Origin: Saprospiraceae bacterium
GTDB lineage: Bacteria > Bacteroidota > Bacteroidia > Chitinophagales > Saprospiraceae
Length of the DNA: 64,000 bases
Reading direction: 5' to 3'
Assembly (NCBI GenBank): GCA_029263015.1
Contig: JAJCYI010000072.1
Coordinates: 1 to 64,000 of the forward strand
Made by a program: the position numbers and the translations under genes. Under the pieces are notes generated by a model that searched no databases, was not told the DNA's origin, and was given only the letters and a program-made list of their open reading frames with translations. Each line of letters starts with the position of its first letter. Within the stretch, counting starts at the first letter, position 1. This document shows, in pieces, positions 36,695 through 45,572 of the stretch.

Positions 36695-37495
36695 TTATCC
36701 TTTTGCCAATTTAGCAGCAAGATCCGCCCATGTTGTTGGGTTGCGGAATTTGCTCATGTTGTTGGCTTTCAATAAATCTTTGTATTTGTCAACGCTGGTA
36801 GCAGCCATGTCTTTAAAAGTAGAAACGCCATTGGCTTTTAGCATAGTAGCTACTTTGTCACCAACACCTTTTACCCGTGTGAGGTCATCACCAACAATGG
36901 CTGGCTTCGCCTTAGCTGGGCGTCCACGACGACCCGCAGGCTTTTTAGGAGCGGCAGCTTTTTTGGCAGCAGCTGGGCGTCCACGTTTTTTAGGAGCGGC
37001 AGATACGGCGGCAGTTTTGGCTTTGGCCGGGCGTCCTCTTTTTTTAGGGGCGGCAGTAGCTGCAGGAGCGGCAGCTTTTTTGGCAGCAGCTGGGCGTCCA
37101 CGTTTTTTAGGAGCGGCAGATACGGCGGCAGTTTTGGCTTTAGCCGGACGACCTCTTTTTTTAGGAGCGGCAGTAGCTGCAGTAGCATCCGCAGTTTTAG
37201 CTTTAGCCGGGCGTCCACGACGCCCAGGTTTTTTCACACCTTTCTTTTTGGCAGCTGGACGTCCCCTCCCTTTTTTAGTGGGCATGGCCGCTGACTTAGC
37301 CGCGGCAGCTTCAGCTTTCGCAGCATCAAGTGATGCTTGTGCCTGTACAGCTGCAGCTTCTGAAAGTTTAGCTGCTCCTTCAAAAGTTTTCAACCTTGCT
37401 TTAACAGCCCTATGTTCAGCTTTCAATGCAGCTTTTGCATGCCTGTTGGCTTCTTTAGCCCTTTTTAAGGCTTCTTTTAATTGTACTAATTCCAT
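36695..37495 (-). CDS. Histone H1-like AT-hook protein with C-terminal HhH-like domain, 266 aa
   Basis: Residues 1-75 are a charged helical head. Residues about 77-200 are lysine/alanine/proline-rich with seven or so GRP AT hooks (KKRGRPAKAK, GRRGRPAKAK, KGRGRPAAKK). The last 65 residues (LTRVKGVGDKVATMLKANGV then FKDMAATSVDKYKDLLKANN) form a helix-hairpin-helix-like domain. Predicted minor-groove binder that compacts AT-rich DNA. The DNA encoding the hooks contains a 117 bp tandem repeat, so the hook number may vary between strains. Confidence 0.8.
   Translation of the reverse strand: MELVQLKEALKRAKEANRHAKAALKAEHRAVKARLKTFEGAAKLSEAAAVQAQASLDAAKAEAAAAKSAAMPTKKGRGRPAAKKKGVKKPGRRGRPAKAKTADATAATAAPKKRGRPAKAKTAAVSAAPKKRGRPAAAKKAAAPAATAAPKKRGRPAKAKTAAVSAAPKKRGRPAAAKKAAAPKKPAGRRGRPAKAKPAIVGDDLTRVKGVGDKVATMLKANGVSTFKDMAATSVDKYKDLLKANNMSKFRNPTTWADLAAKLAKG
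36954..37187. repeat. 117 bp tandem repeat inside the AT-hook gene
   Basis: Two consecutive near-identical 117 bp units (39 codons) begin at 36954 and 37071, each starting GCAGCTTTTTTGGCAGCAGC. Each encodes two AT hooks. The unit length is a multiple of three, so gain or loss keeps the frame. Confidence 0.8.
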
Positions 37496-38738
37496 TTATT
37501 AAAATTCGATTGATGCAGGATATGGAAGATAAAAACCTGTTTTGTCCCTTATCCTAATTCCCGCTGTTTGAGTATTTAAGAAAATTAATTTTAGACATTT
37601 GGGATCGTGCAAAGAATGACTTATAATATTTGACTGATTCAATTGCCTTTATTTCTCACTTAGAAAATATTCATTATGTCGACGCAACTTCCATTTTAAA
37701 GCGACCTGCCTGCCGGTAGGCAGGAAACTAAAGACCAAAATAATATAGAGAACCTGTCATAATTTATTTTTTGCATGACCCTTGATAAGGTGATGCCGTG
37801 TTATTTATACTGGTCAGCTAAAGAATTGTTACTCAATGGCTTCATCTACTTTTTCTCGATAAAACTATAAAACGCCAATGGGCATCAAATACATTTCAAA
37901 AAGGCCAGTTGTTTTTAATCTATTTTATTAGTTAGGTTACAATCAAAGACATCGTTTGAGAATGTTTTTTTGATTGAAATTTGGTAGTTAATAAGGGACG
38001 GTGAATGATTGAATAGTTGGTGAAGTCGTTATGTGGTGGTATTGAAAACAAATATTTTTCTATTGATGGAATCACTAAAATCCTATTAAGTTAGAAGATG
38101 TTTTCCATAGAGCAATTTTAATGCCTATACTTTAATCAATGTTAATTTCAAACTTAACAAACAAATTAATTATGCTGCAAATATATAACTCTTTGAAGAA
38201 AAAGCATTGATTAAAGGTAATTAATTGAATTTCAGATGGTTTGGATCTTAAAAAAATAACCAAAAATTTTATAAACATTACCCGAGAACTTCGTTGAAAT
38301 ATTTCAAATGATGTCCTTTAAGGGAAGAAGTAAAAATAAATTACCGAACCCAATTGCTCTTTGCCCCTTCTAAATGGACTTATAAAAATCAAAATCAGCT
38401 AGGCTATGTTTGATTTTGGAACGCCATTTAAAAGGAAAAATACCGATATGTTTTGGAGTAGTTTATTTATACTTCTTTACTCAGACTGTCGGCAGAAAGG
38501 AATTAATAATAGGCAAAATCGGGAAGTTATTCTTTGGTTGTTACTGAACCGGCCAAGAATACCGAAAGCTGGTAAAGTTGTTAATTCCAGCTGATTGCTT
38601 TCCGCGTTTGGCAGGATCCTTTAGTTTTGTCCTTGTCTCCTTAAATTCCAGATGCAACATTAACTGGACAAGTATGTAAAATCTGTAAGCTTGTTCATAT
38701 TTAAATGAAAAGGCGCCATATCTCTAAATTATAGTATA
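37496..38738. other. 1.2 kb AT-rich intergenic region
   Basis: No protein gene is supported. The stretch is AT-rich and includes a CCTGCCTGCCGGTAGGCAGG hairpin near 37710 and palindrome P3 at 38334-38468. A 62-codon open frame at 38406-38594 starts inside P3 and is discarded. The 60 bp before 38739 hold the promoter region of the thioredoxin-like gene. Confidence 0.5.
38334..38468. repeat. Long palindrome P3 (135 bp)
   Basis: Outer arms AAATAAATTACC and (inverse) AAATAAACTACT. Middle arms CCTTCTAAATGG against CCATTTAAAAGG. Inner arms AAAATCAAA against TTTGATTTT. The apex is CAGCTAGGCTATG at 38396-38408, the same TAGC/GCTA type as the other palindromes. Confidence 0.7.
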
Positions 38739-39869
38739 ATGAAATCAAAATTTTGTTTAACCCTTCCAATACTTATTTGCTTGCAAGGGATATTGTTTTC
38801 CCAAGAAATACGGTACGACAAAGTGGATTTTCGTGAATCCCCTGAATGGGCAGAAATTTTAGTTGCCGCTCGTCAAACGGGCAAATTGATTTTCCTGGAT
38901 GGATATACGACTTGGTGCCGACCTTGTAAAAAAATGGACAAACAAGTTTTTACTCAAAAGGAAGTGGCAAATTATTTTAATCAAAAATTCATCAACGTTA
39001 AGTATGACATGGAAAAAGGGGAGGGGCTTGACCTAAAATTGAGATATGGGATCAGTGCATTTCCAACCTACTTGTTTATTTCGGGCAGCGGTGAAGTGTT
39101 GCACCGGATTGTTGGAGCATATACCGAGGGCAATGATTTTCTTGATTATTCCATCCTTGCCGATAAACCTGGAAAATCATTTACCGACCTGCAAAAAAGA
39201 TATAGGAGTGGTGAACGAAATTCTGAATTAATTTTCAGTTACTTAAAAGCACTTCGGATGGCAGGTGAATTGGAAAAAGAAAAAGGGATTGTAAACGATT
39301 ATCTAAGACTGATGACTGCCGAACATTTTATGGATGCCTCTTATTGGGGCATCGTAAAAACGTTCTTGAAAGACCCGGCTTCACGTGAATTCCGCATCTT
39401 AATGGAAAATAGAAACGATATAGGAGAGGCCATTGGCCAGGATGAAGTTGACCAAAAAATATTTTCCGTATTGGATGGGAAGATTGTCAAGTCTATGGAT
39501 TTTAACAATTGGAATGATTCAAAAAAAGACGACGAGGAAACGGTTATCCAGTTAATTAAAAACACAGATTTCCCGCAGCGCAATGAATTACTTTCCCGGG
39601 CGTTGGTGGCCCAGCATTATCGCAACGGCGACTATTACGATTTTGTGGCGGTAGTCGATGCCATGATAAATTTTAGGTTACTAGGGAATGCTGAAAACCA
39701 ACCTGAATTATTTTTGGAATATGCCAGTATCATCAACAAAATGGTCGTGGACGAAGGGCTATTAAAAAGAGCCTTGCATTGGGTTGATGGGATTGATATG
39801 AATGAGCTAACCCTGACCGGAAAAACAAAATATTTTAAAGTGAAAGAAGCGTTGGGGGGAAAAATATAG
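38739..39869 (+). CDS. Secreted thioredoxin-like protein, 376 aa
   Basis: The signal peptide (ILICLQGILFSQ) is followed by a thioredoxin domain with active site TTWCRPCKKMD near residue 62 and the cis-Pro segment ISAFPTYLFIS near 107. The remaining 230 residues are helical and unassigned. Predicted periplasmic thiol reductase or isomerase. It stands alone on the plus strand, and converges with the aldehyde dehydrogenase across palindrome P4. Confidence 0.82.
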   Translation: MKSKFCLTLPILICLQGILFSQEIRYDKVDFRESPEWAEILVAARQTGKLIFLDGYTTWCRPCKKMDKQVFTQKEVANYFNQKFINVKYDMEKGEGLDLKLRYGISAFPTYLFISGSGEVLHRIVGAYTEGNDFLDYSILADKPGKSFTDLQKRYRSGERNSELIFSYLKALRMAGELEKEKGIVNDYLRLMTAEHFMDASYWGIVKTFLKDPASREFRILMENRNDIGEAIGQDEVDQKIFSVLDGKIVKSMDFNNWNDSKKDDEETVIQLIKNTDFPQRNELLSRALVAQHYRNGDYYDFVAVVDAMINFRLLGNAENQPELFLEYASIINKMVVDEGLLKRALHWVDGIDMNELTLTGKTKYFKVKEALGGKI

Positions 39870-39905
39870 ATCAATTGAACGGTCATTGTTTTTGTGACAA
39901 AAGTA

Positions 39906-40067
39906 AGGGAGTTGGAAATAAATAACCTACCCGTTATGGCGAAGCTATTTTTTCTTGTAAAGGTGCTTTAAAAATTAAGCATAGCTGGGCTTACGGTTCA
40001 TTTTTAAAGCACCTTTGAAGGAAAAAGAGCGAGTCAGAATGGATAGGTTATTTGTTTCCAGCTCCCT
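39906..40067. repeat. Long palindrome P4 (162 bp)
   Basis: Ends AGGGAGTTGGAAATAAATAA (left) and, inverted, AGGGAGCTGGAAACAAATAA (right), both continuing CCTAYCC. Inner arms include AAAGGTGCTTTAAAAAT. The apex is CATAGCTGGGCTTACG near 39980. It lies between convergent genes. Confidence 0.85.
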
Positions 40068-40156
40068 AATATCAATAATTTGTGAATCTTGAATTTATTT
40101 AAACGCCATTCCTTATTTCAATTTTCAATTTGTTAAAGGCATTGATATAAAAAAAA

Positions 40157-40185
40157 GGGGATCGCAGCTTATCACTACGATCCCC
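40157..40185 (-). terminator. Terminator of the aldehyde dehydrogenase gene
   Basis: GGGGATCG and CGATCCCC form a strong stem; on the minus strand eight T follow. It is 46 bp past the stop codon. Confidence 0.85.
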
Positions 40186-40230
40186 TTGCTATGTTTTCTA
40201 CTCAGTAAAGAAGCGTCGCTTCTTAAATAA

Positions 40231-41760
40231 TCACCCTAAATCAAATTTGATCCCCTGCGCCAATGGCAGTTCCGCACTGTAATTGATCGTGTTTGTTTGC
40301 CGGCGCATATAAGCCTTCCATGCATCGGAACCGCTTTCGCGGCCACCGCCCGTTTCTTTTTCACCACCAAAGGCACCGCCGATTTCAGCGCCGCTGGTAC
40401 CGATGTTCACATTAGCAATTCCACAATCTGAGCCAGCAGTAGAAAGGAATTTTTCGGCCTCCCGCATATTCATTGTCATAATGGCGGAAGAGAGGCCCTG
40501 TGGCACATTGTTTTGAATATGGATGGCCTCGTTGAGGTCTTTGTATTTCATCAAATATAAAATTGGAGCAAAAGTCTCGTGCTGCACGATTGCCATGTCG
40601 GGCTTGACTTCGGCGATGCAGGGTTTCACATAACAGCCGCTTTCGTGGCCGTCACCTTCCAGCACGCCGCCTTCCACGAGGAATTTGCCGCCCTGCTCTT
40701 TACATGCTTCGATGGAATTCAGGTAATTGTTCACTGCATCCTCATCGATCAGCGGGCCAACGTGGTTGTTCTGATCGAGTGGGTCACCAATGCGAAGTTG
40801 GCCGTAAGCTTTGGTAAGCTTGTTTTTTATTTCGTCAAAAATGCTGTCGTGGATGATGAGACGACGAGTAGAGGTACAGCGTTGCCCACAGGTACCGACA
40901 GCTCCGAACAATGCTCCTGTCAACACCACGTCCATGTCGCTGCTTGGGGTGATGATGATGGCATTATTGCCCCCCAGTTCGAGTAAGCTACGACCCAAAC
41001 GGCCAGCGACTGTTTGCCCAACGATTTTGCCCATGCGGGTACTTCCTGTAGCCGAAACGAGCGGCACCCGACTATCCTTGGTCATGAATTCGCCGACCTT
41101 GTAATTGCCGTTGATGATGCAACTGACACCTTCCGGCACATCGTTTTCTTCCAATACTTTTTTCAGGATGTTCTGGCAGGCTACTCCGCAGAGTGGTGCT
41201 TTTTCTGAAGGTTTCCATACACAAACATCGCCGCAGACAAGGGCGAGCATGGCATTCCAGGACCAGACAGCCACTGGAAAATTGAACGCTGAGATGATGC
41301 CGACAATGCCGAGCGGGTGCCACTGCTCGTACATGCGGTGTTGCGGCCTTTCAGAGTGCATGCTCAGGCCATAGAGTTGACGGCTGAGGCCCACGGCGAA
41401 ATCGCAGATGTCGATCATCTCTTGCACTTCTCCCCAACCTTCTTGTAGCGATTTGCCCATTTCATAACTCACCAATCTGCCGAGTGGGTCTTTGTATTTG
41501 CGGAGCGCATCGCCGTACTGGCGGACTACTTCACCACGCTTTGGCGCTGGAATTTCGCGCCAAACCTTAAAAGCCTCCTGGGCTTTTTCGATCACGGCTT
41601 CGTATTGTTCTTTAGTGGTCTGGCTCACGCTGCCGATGAATTCGCCGTCCACAGGTGAGATCGATTTGATGTATTTACGGGATTTTTCATCGAGCAGGCC
41701 AGTGCTGGTACCTGCATTATTTCTTTTGAGTCCGAGTTTTTTCAGGAATTTTTTTTTCAT
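40231..41760 (-). CDS. ALDH7-type aldehyde dehydrogenase, 509 aa
   Basis: NAD-dependent aldehyde dehydrogenase of the aminoadipate-semialdehyde (ALDH7A1/AmaB) type used in lysine breakdown. Motifs are LLELGGNNAIIITPSSDMD, the catalytic Cys in GTCGQRCTSTRRL, AFNFPVAVWSWN and the C-terminal signature GGAFGGEKETGGGRESGSDA. The NNA after LELGG and the C-terminal segment fit ALDH7. Length is typical. It stands alone. Confidence 0.9.
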   Translation of the reverse strand: MKKKFLKKLGLKRNNAGTSTGLLDEKSRKYIKSISPVDGEFIGSVSQTTKEQYEAVIEKAQEAFKVWREIPAPKRGEVVRQYGDALRKYKDPLGRLVSYEMGKSLQEGWGEVQEMIDICDFAVGLSRQLYGLSMHSERPQHRMYEQWHPLGIVGIISAFNFPVAVWSWNAMLALVCGDVCVWKPSEKAPLCGVACQNILKKVLEENDVPEGVSCIINGNYKVGEFMTKDSRVPLVSATGSTRMGKIVGQTVAGRLGRSLLELGGNNAIIITPSSDMDVVLTGALFGAVGTCGQRCTSTRRLIIHDSIFDEIKNKLTKAYGQLRIGDPLDQNNHVGPLIDEDAVNNYLNSIEACKEQGGKFLVEGGVLEGDGHESGCYVKPCIAEVKPDMAIVQHETFAPILYLMKYKDLNEAIHIQNNVPQGLSSAIMTMNMREAEKFLSTAGSDCGIANVNIGTSGAEIGGAFGGEKETGGGRESGSDAWKAYMRRQTNTINYSAELPLAQGIKFDLG

Positions 41761-41833
41761 GAATCAATGAATCAACGATAGGGTGAGGGAATGACTGAAT
41801 CATCTCCTTATCCTATCCATATGTATTAGGTTA

Positions 41834-41994
41834 AGGGATTAGGAAAAAAATAACCTACCCACTCAAACTTGTTCTTTTTAAATAGGAAAAACTTTAAAAA
41901 TCCTTACGTAGCTTGGCTATGTGCGGTTTTTAAAATTCTTCCTATTCAAAAATTACGGCGCTTTAGCGGGTATCTTATTTATTTCCTAACCCCT
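41834..41994. repeat. Long palindrome P5 (161 bp)
   Basis: Ends AGGGATTAGGAAAAAAATAA and, inverted, AGGGGTTAGGAAATAAATAA. The apex is ACGTAGCTTGGCTATGT at 41906-41922. It is almost identical, in inverted orientation, to P6 on the other side of the 42133-42666 gene, with about 10 or fewer differences over 161 bp by eye. Confidence 0.9.
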
Positions 41995-42132
41995 AAGGTA
42001 ATTTTTGCGGGCGCAAATATAGGATTGTTACATGGTTTCATGGTTTCACTGTTTCACTGCTATATGGTTTCATTGTTGATGGCCTAAAACAATTGAACAA
42101 TCAAGCCAGGAAGCCATGTAACAATGAACCAT

Positions 42133-42666
42133 TCACCTCACATCAAACTCCAGGTCAAGGGAAATCTCAAAAGTGCCGTTGGGCGGGAACCAAGTGCCGA
42201 GTTCTATTTGGATGTTTACATTTTCGGCGAGTACTTGCTTGGTGAGGTCGTCAACATTGCTGCCGAAAAGCCCCCAGGAAGAACCTTTGCCTTGCTGCGA
42301 CTCCAAATTCTCTTCATACCAAAATGCTTCCGTTCCGCACCGTGGCCCAAGCTCTCCGGGCAGACAGATCCTAACGGCAATTTCCTGAATAAAATCGAGG
42401 CTGTGATCAGCGAAGGGTAGGTAAATCCGCGCTGTCCTGGGGCGGATGCTGTTGATGTTGGTAGTGTCAATGCCCTGTGCATTCAATAGGGTCATAGCGT
42501 TGAATTTGACGTTATTGATGGGTGGGTAGTAAAATTCCAGGGCATCCATAGTTGGGTTGACTTCAAACCTTAAATTGGTGACGGGAATGGTGAAAAGGGA
42601 GGGGTCTTCTTTTTTGCAAGAAAAAAACAGGAAGGAGACAAATAATAACAGGGATAATTGTTTCAT
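42133..42666 (-). CDS. Putative lipoprotein flanked by palindromes, 177 aa
   Basis: Signal sequence with lipobox FVSFLFFSC (Cys17) followed by KKEDPS. The mature part is beta-rich with no known domain. It contains two Cys (RICLPGELGPRCG) that could form a disulfide. No family recognised. It is enclosed between inverted copies P5 and P6, each 161 bp. Confidence 0.75.
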   Translation of the reverse strand: MKQLSLLLFVSFLFFSCKKEDPSLFTIPVTNLRFEVNPTMDALEFYYPPINNVKFNAMTLLNAQGIDTTNINSIRPRTARIYLPFADHSLDFIQEIAVRICLPGELGPRCGTEAFWYEENLESQQGKGSSWGLFGSNVDDLTKQVLAENVNIQIELGTWFPPNGTFEISLDLEFDVR

Positions 42667-42683
42667 AACAAATATTTATTTTA

Positions 42684-42844
42684 AGGGGTTAGGAAATAAA
42701 TAAGATGCCCGCTAAAGCGCCGTAATTTTTAAATAGGAAGAATTTTAAAAACCGCACATAGCCAAGCTATGTAAGGATTTTTAAAGGTTTTCATATTTAA
42801 AAAGAACAAGTTTGAGTGGGCAGGTTATTTTTTTCCTAATCCCT
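42684..42844. repeat. Long palindrome P6 (161 bp), inverted copy of P5
   Basis: The reverse complement reads through as P5 with only scattered differences (CCTGCCC for CCTACCC, TATGAAAACC for TAGGAAAAAC). The apex is ACATAGCCAAGCTATGT at 42756-42772. It sits 18 bp upstream of the lipoprotein start and before the divergent ligase gene. Confidence 0.9.
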
Positions 42845-43026
42845 AAAACAGCAAAAATACAGGCTGCCGAAATTTTATGCACCAGTGTATTTGGCTAATT
42901 TTATTTTATTTCATTTTTTTGGAAAACCAACTTTGAAAAGGCAACCCCTCATCAACCAACCCATTTCCCAACTCAAAGTTGAAATATACCCAACACTCAA
43001 TAATTCAATAACTCAAAACTTTCCAA

Positions 43027-44964
43027 ATGGGCGAACAAAAAGTATCTCTGGTAAAGGATCAAAAAGAACTTCAGGCATTTGTACGCCGCCTGCTCAATGA
43101 TGTGAGTGCCCTAGAGCACATGTTGGAAAACGACTGGTTTGAGTCGGACATTGTGCGCATCGGTGCAGAACAGGAAATGTGCCTGGTACATGCCAAAACC
43201 TTCAAGCCTGCCAAAATCAATATGGAGGTCATTGAGAAAATGAAAAAGTATAAATGGCTGGACACTGAGTTGGCACAGTTCAATCTGGAAACCAACCTGA
43301 CACCATATGAATTTAAAGGGGATGCCCTGCGGAAATTGGAAGAAGAAAACTTGGGGTACCTGAAAAAAATCAGGAAAACTGTTGAGCAGATGGGCGCGAA
43401 AGTCGTGTTGACCGGCATCCTCCCAACACTGCGTAAATTTGACCTTGAGTTGGAAAACCTGACCCCCAACCCCCGATACCATGCGCTCATGGCCTCGATA
43501 CACGGCCAGTTGATCGGGAATAATTTCGAGGTAAACCTCAATGGTATTGATGAACTCAACATCACGCATGATTCGCCGCTCTTGGAGGCCTGCAACACCA
43601 GTTTCCAAGTACATTTACAGGTTGCTCCCGCAGATTTTGTAAGACTCTATAACATCGCACAGACAATAACGGGACCAGTGGTTGCCCTTTCAGCCAATTC
43701 GCCTTTGGTATTTGGCAAAAGGCTGTGGCATGAATCGAGGATTGCAATGTTCCAGCAATCGGTGGATACGCGTACTTCCCAACAGCATCTCCGTGAACGC
43801 AGCCCTCGGGTGAATTTTGGCAACGATTGGCTGCACAGTTCCATCCTCGAAATTTATAAGGAAGACATTTCCCGTTTCCGGGTGCTGATGACCGCTGATG
43901 AAAAGGAGGATTCGTGGGAAAAAATAAATGCTGGACTGACGCCTAGCCTGAAAGCACTGCAAGTCCACAATTCTACTGTTTACCGCTGGAACCGGCCATG
44001 TTATGGTATCAGTAGTAATGGTAAGCCCCATCTCCGCATCGAAAACAGGGTGCTGCCTGCTGGACCTACTATCATTGATGCCACAGCAAATGCCGCTTTT
44101 TGGCTCGGGGCTGTGGTCGGCATGAACAGCCAATATGGCGATATTACCAAAAAATTGAGCTGGGATGATGTGCGGGACAATTTCATCAAAGCTTCGCGTT
44201 ATGGGATTGATTCCAAATTCACTTGGTTTAATGATAAAAAATTTACCGCAGCCGACCTGATCTTGAAAGAATTGATTCCAATTGCCCGGGAAGGGCTTGT
44301 GGAACGAAAAATTGACAGCGCCGACATTGACCGCTACCTTGGGCTTGTGGAGGAAAGGGTGAAACAACATTGCACTGGTGCAAGGTGGCAGTTGAGGGCT
44401 TTCACCAAACTAAAACAATCCATCACCAAAGATGAAGCTGCTGCAGTGCTCACTGCCTCCATCATCGAAAACCAGGAAAAAGAAATGCCGGTACACAAAT
44501 GGAAAATGCCTGACCCGGGAGACCTTCGGGAATATGTGCCATCCCGATTGCGTGTAGATGAATTCATGACCACTGACCTCATCACGGTCCAAAAAGAAGA
44601 TTTGATAGACCTGGTGACGGAAATGATGAACTGGCATAAAGTGCGCTACATGCCTGTGGAAGATTCAAAAAGTAATCTGGTGGGCCTAATTACGTCTCGA
44701 AGACTGCTGAAGTTTTATAGCCACAAATCGCAGAAGAACAGCCAAGAAGTTGCTTTGGTTGAAAATGTGATGATCAAAGAACCAATCACCATCTCGCCAA
44801 AAGCTACTATTACAGAAGCGCTCAGGATTATGCGGGAAAACAAGGTTGGCTGCCTGCCCGTCGTGGTTGACGAAAGCAAAGAACTGACAGGTATTATCAC
44901 TGAAATGGATTTCCTTCGGGTGTCGGCAAGGTTGATAGAAAGGTTGGAGGCGGAGGAAGGCTAG
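43027..44964 (+). CDS. Glutamate-cysteine ligase-like (GCS2) protein fused to CBS domains, 645 aa
   Basis: Residues about 35-500 fit a GCS2-type carboxylate-amine ligase: IVRIGAEQEMCLV, LETNLTPYEF, HASSF-like CNTSFQVHLQV, FWLGAVVGMNSQYGDI. Residues about 515-640 are a CBS pair (VDEFMTTDLITVQKEDLIDL and VENVMIKEPITISPKATITE), which bind adenosyl ligands and probably control activity. The substrate is uncertain; glutamate plus cysteine is the family reaction. The gene is followed by a bidirectional terminator. Confidence 0.85.
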   Translation: MGEQKVSLVKDQKELQAFVRRLLNDVSALEHMLENDWFESDIVRIGAEQEMCLVHAKTFKPAKINMEVIEKMKKYKWLDTELAQFNLETNLTPYEFKGDALRKLEEENLGYLKKIRKTVEQMGAKVVLTGILPTLRKFDLELENLTPNPRYHALMASIHGQLIGNNFEVNLNGIDELNITHDSPLLEACNTSFQVHLQVAPADFVRLYNIAQTITGPVVALSANSPLVFGKRLWHESRIAMFQQSVDTRTSQQHLRERSPRVNFGNDWLHSSILEIYKEDISRFRVLMTADEKEDSWEKINAGLTPSLKALQVHNSTVYRWNRPCYGISSNGKPHLRIENRVLPAGPTIIDATANAAFWLGAVVGMNSQYGDITKKLSWDDVRDNFIKASRYGIDSKFTWFNDKKFTAADLILKELIPIAREGLVERKIDSADIDRYLGLVEERVKQHCTGARWQLRAFTKLKQSITKDEAAAVLTASIIENQEKEMPVHKWKMPDPGDLREYVPSRLRVDEFMTTDLITVQKEDLIDLVTEMMNWHKVRYMPVEDSKSNLVGLITSRRLLKFYSHKSQKNSQEVALVENVMIKEPITISPKATITEALRIMRENKVGCLPVVVDESKELTGIITEMDFLRVSARLIERLEAEEG

Positions 44965-44975
44965 GGTGGGCTGAT

Positions 44976-45024
44976 GTTTTTTCCGAAAGGGTAGGAATTC
45001 AATTTCCACCCTTTTGGAAAAAAC
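44976..45024. terminator. Bidirectional terminator
   Basis: GTTTTTTCC...AAAGGGT and ACCCTTT...GGAAAAAAC make a long stem with A/T tracts, between convergent genes that end at 44964 and 45042. Confidence 0.85.
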
Positions 45025-45041
45025 AACAGCGTGTTTGATAA

Positions 45042-45452
45042 TCATTTCTCAAACACCACATTTAACTGACTCGAAACGACGGGATGGCCTGGTGTACCAA
45101 AAGGGGTGGTTTCGTTAATATGCTTTACCAATCCTTCAAGCGGCAATGAAACAGTGATCCAATATTCCGGCTTGGAAAGCCCACTGAATTGGTGTTTGCC
45201 AAGAGCATCGGTTTCTCCTTTTACTTCCTCGTCCATATTGTCGGTTCGGTCCTGTTCTGTGTCATAAAGATATATCTGGGCACCGATAGCAGGTATCAAG
45301 CCAGTGTCGGTTTCTATTTCCACCAGCACATCTAATGTGCTGTTTTCAAAATGGATGGGAGGATCATCAGTTTGATTAGAATCATCGTCCGAGCAGGCAG
45401 TAAAAAAGAAAAGGGAGAATACGAGAAAGAAGGGAATGGCTTTGGTTTTCAT
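45042..45452 (-). CDS. Putative lipoprotein, 136 aa
   Basis: Lipobox FFFTACSDDD (Cys20) with a run of acidic residues after it, the usual outer-membrane or surface export signal in Bacteroidota. The rest resembles a carboxypeptidase-regulatory-like beta fold (VLVEIETDTGLIPAIGAQIY and GETDALGKHQFSGL). No enzyme motif. A TACCTTTG box at 45481-45488 precedes it. Confidence 0.72.
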   Translation of the reverse strand: MKTKAIPFFLVFSLFFFTACSDDDSNQTDDPPIHFENSTLDVLVEIETDTGLIPAIGAQIYLYDTEQDRTDNMDEEVKGETDALGKHQFSGLSKPEYWITVSLPLEGLVKHINETTPFGTPGHPVVSSQLNVVFEK

Positions 45453-45480
45453 AATTTGGTTATTTTGTTGATTAATGTCC

Positions 45481-45488
45481 CAAAGGTA
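45481..45488 (-). promoter_or_regulatory. Candidate -7 box (TACCTTTG) for the 45452 gene
   Basis: The minus strand reads TACCTTTG, 28 bp upstream of the ATG. A TTG in the -33 area (near 45511) is slightly too far for the usual spacing. Confidence 0.45.
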
Positions 45489-45540
45489 ACAATTCAGGTA
45501 CTAATTGTAGCAATCGATTAACCATGAAATGAAGAAAATG

Positions 45541-45568
45541 TTGGTTTTGGCTAACAGCTTTACATTTG
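45541..45568 (+). promoter_or_regulatory. Promoter for the TlpA-like gene at 45573
   Basis: TTG at 45541-45543, a 17 bp spacer, then TACATTTG at 45561-45568, a good TAnnTTTG match. The ATG is only 4 bp further on, so transcription should begin at or inside the start codon, giving a leaderless message. Confidence 0.6.
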
Positions 45569-45572
45569 CAAT

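Noticed and set aside
36663-37502. Long alanine-rich open frame on the plus strand opposite the AT-hook gene
   Set aside because: It is the antisense shadow of the lysine/alanine-rich repeats; the minus-strand frame has clear AT hooks and a structured C-terminal domain.
38406-38594. 62-codon open frame on the plus strand
   Set aside because: It begins inside palindrome P3, has no recognisable domain, and codon use does not look like its neighbours.
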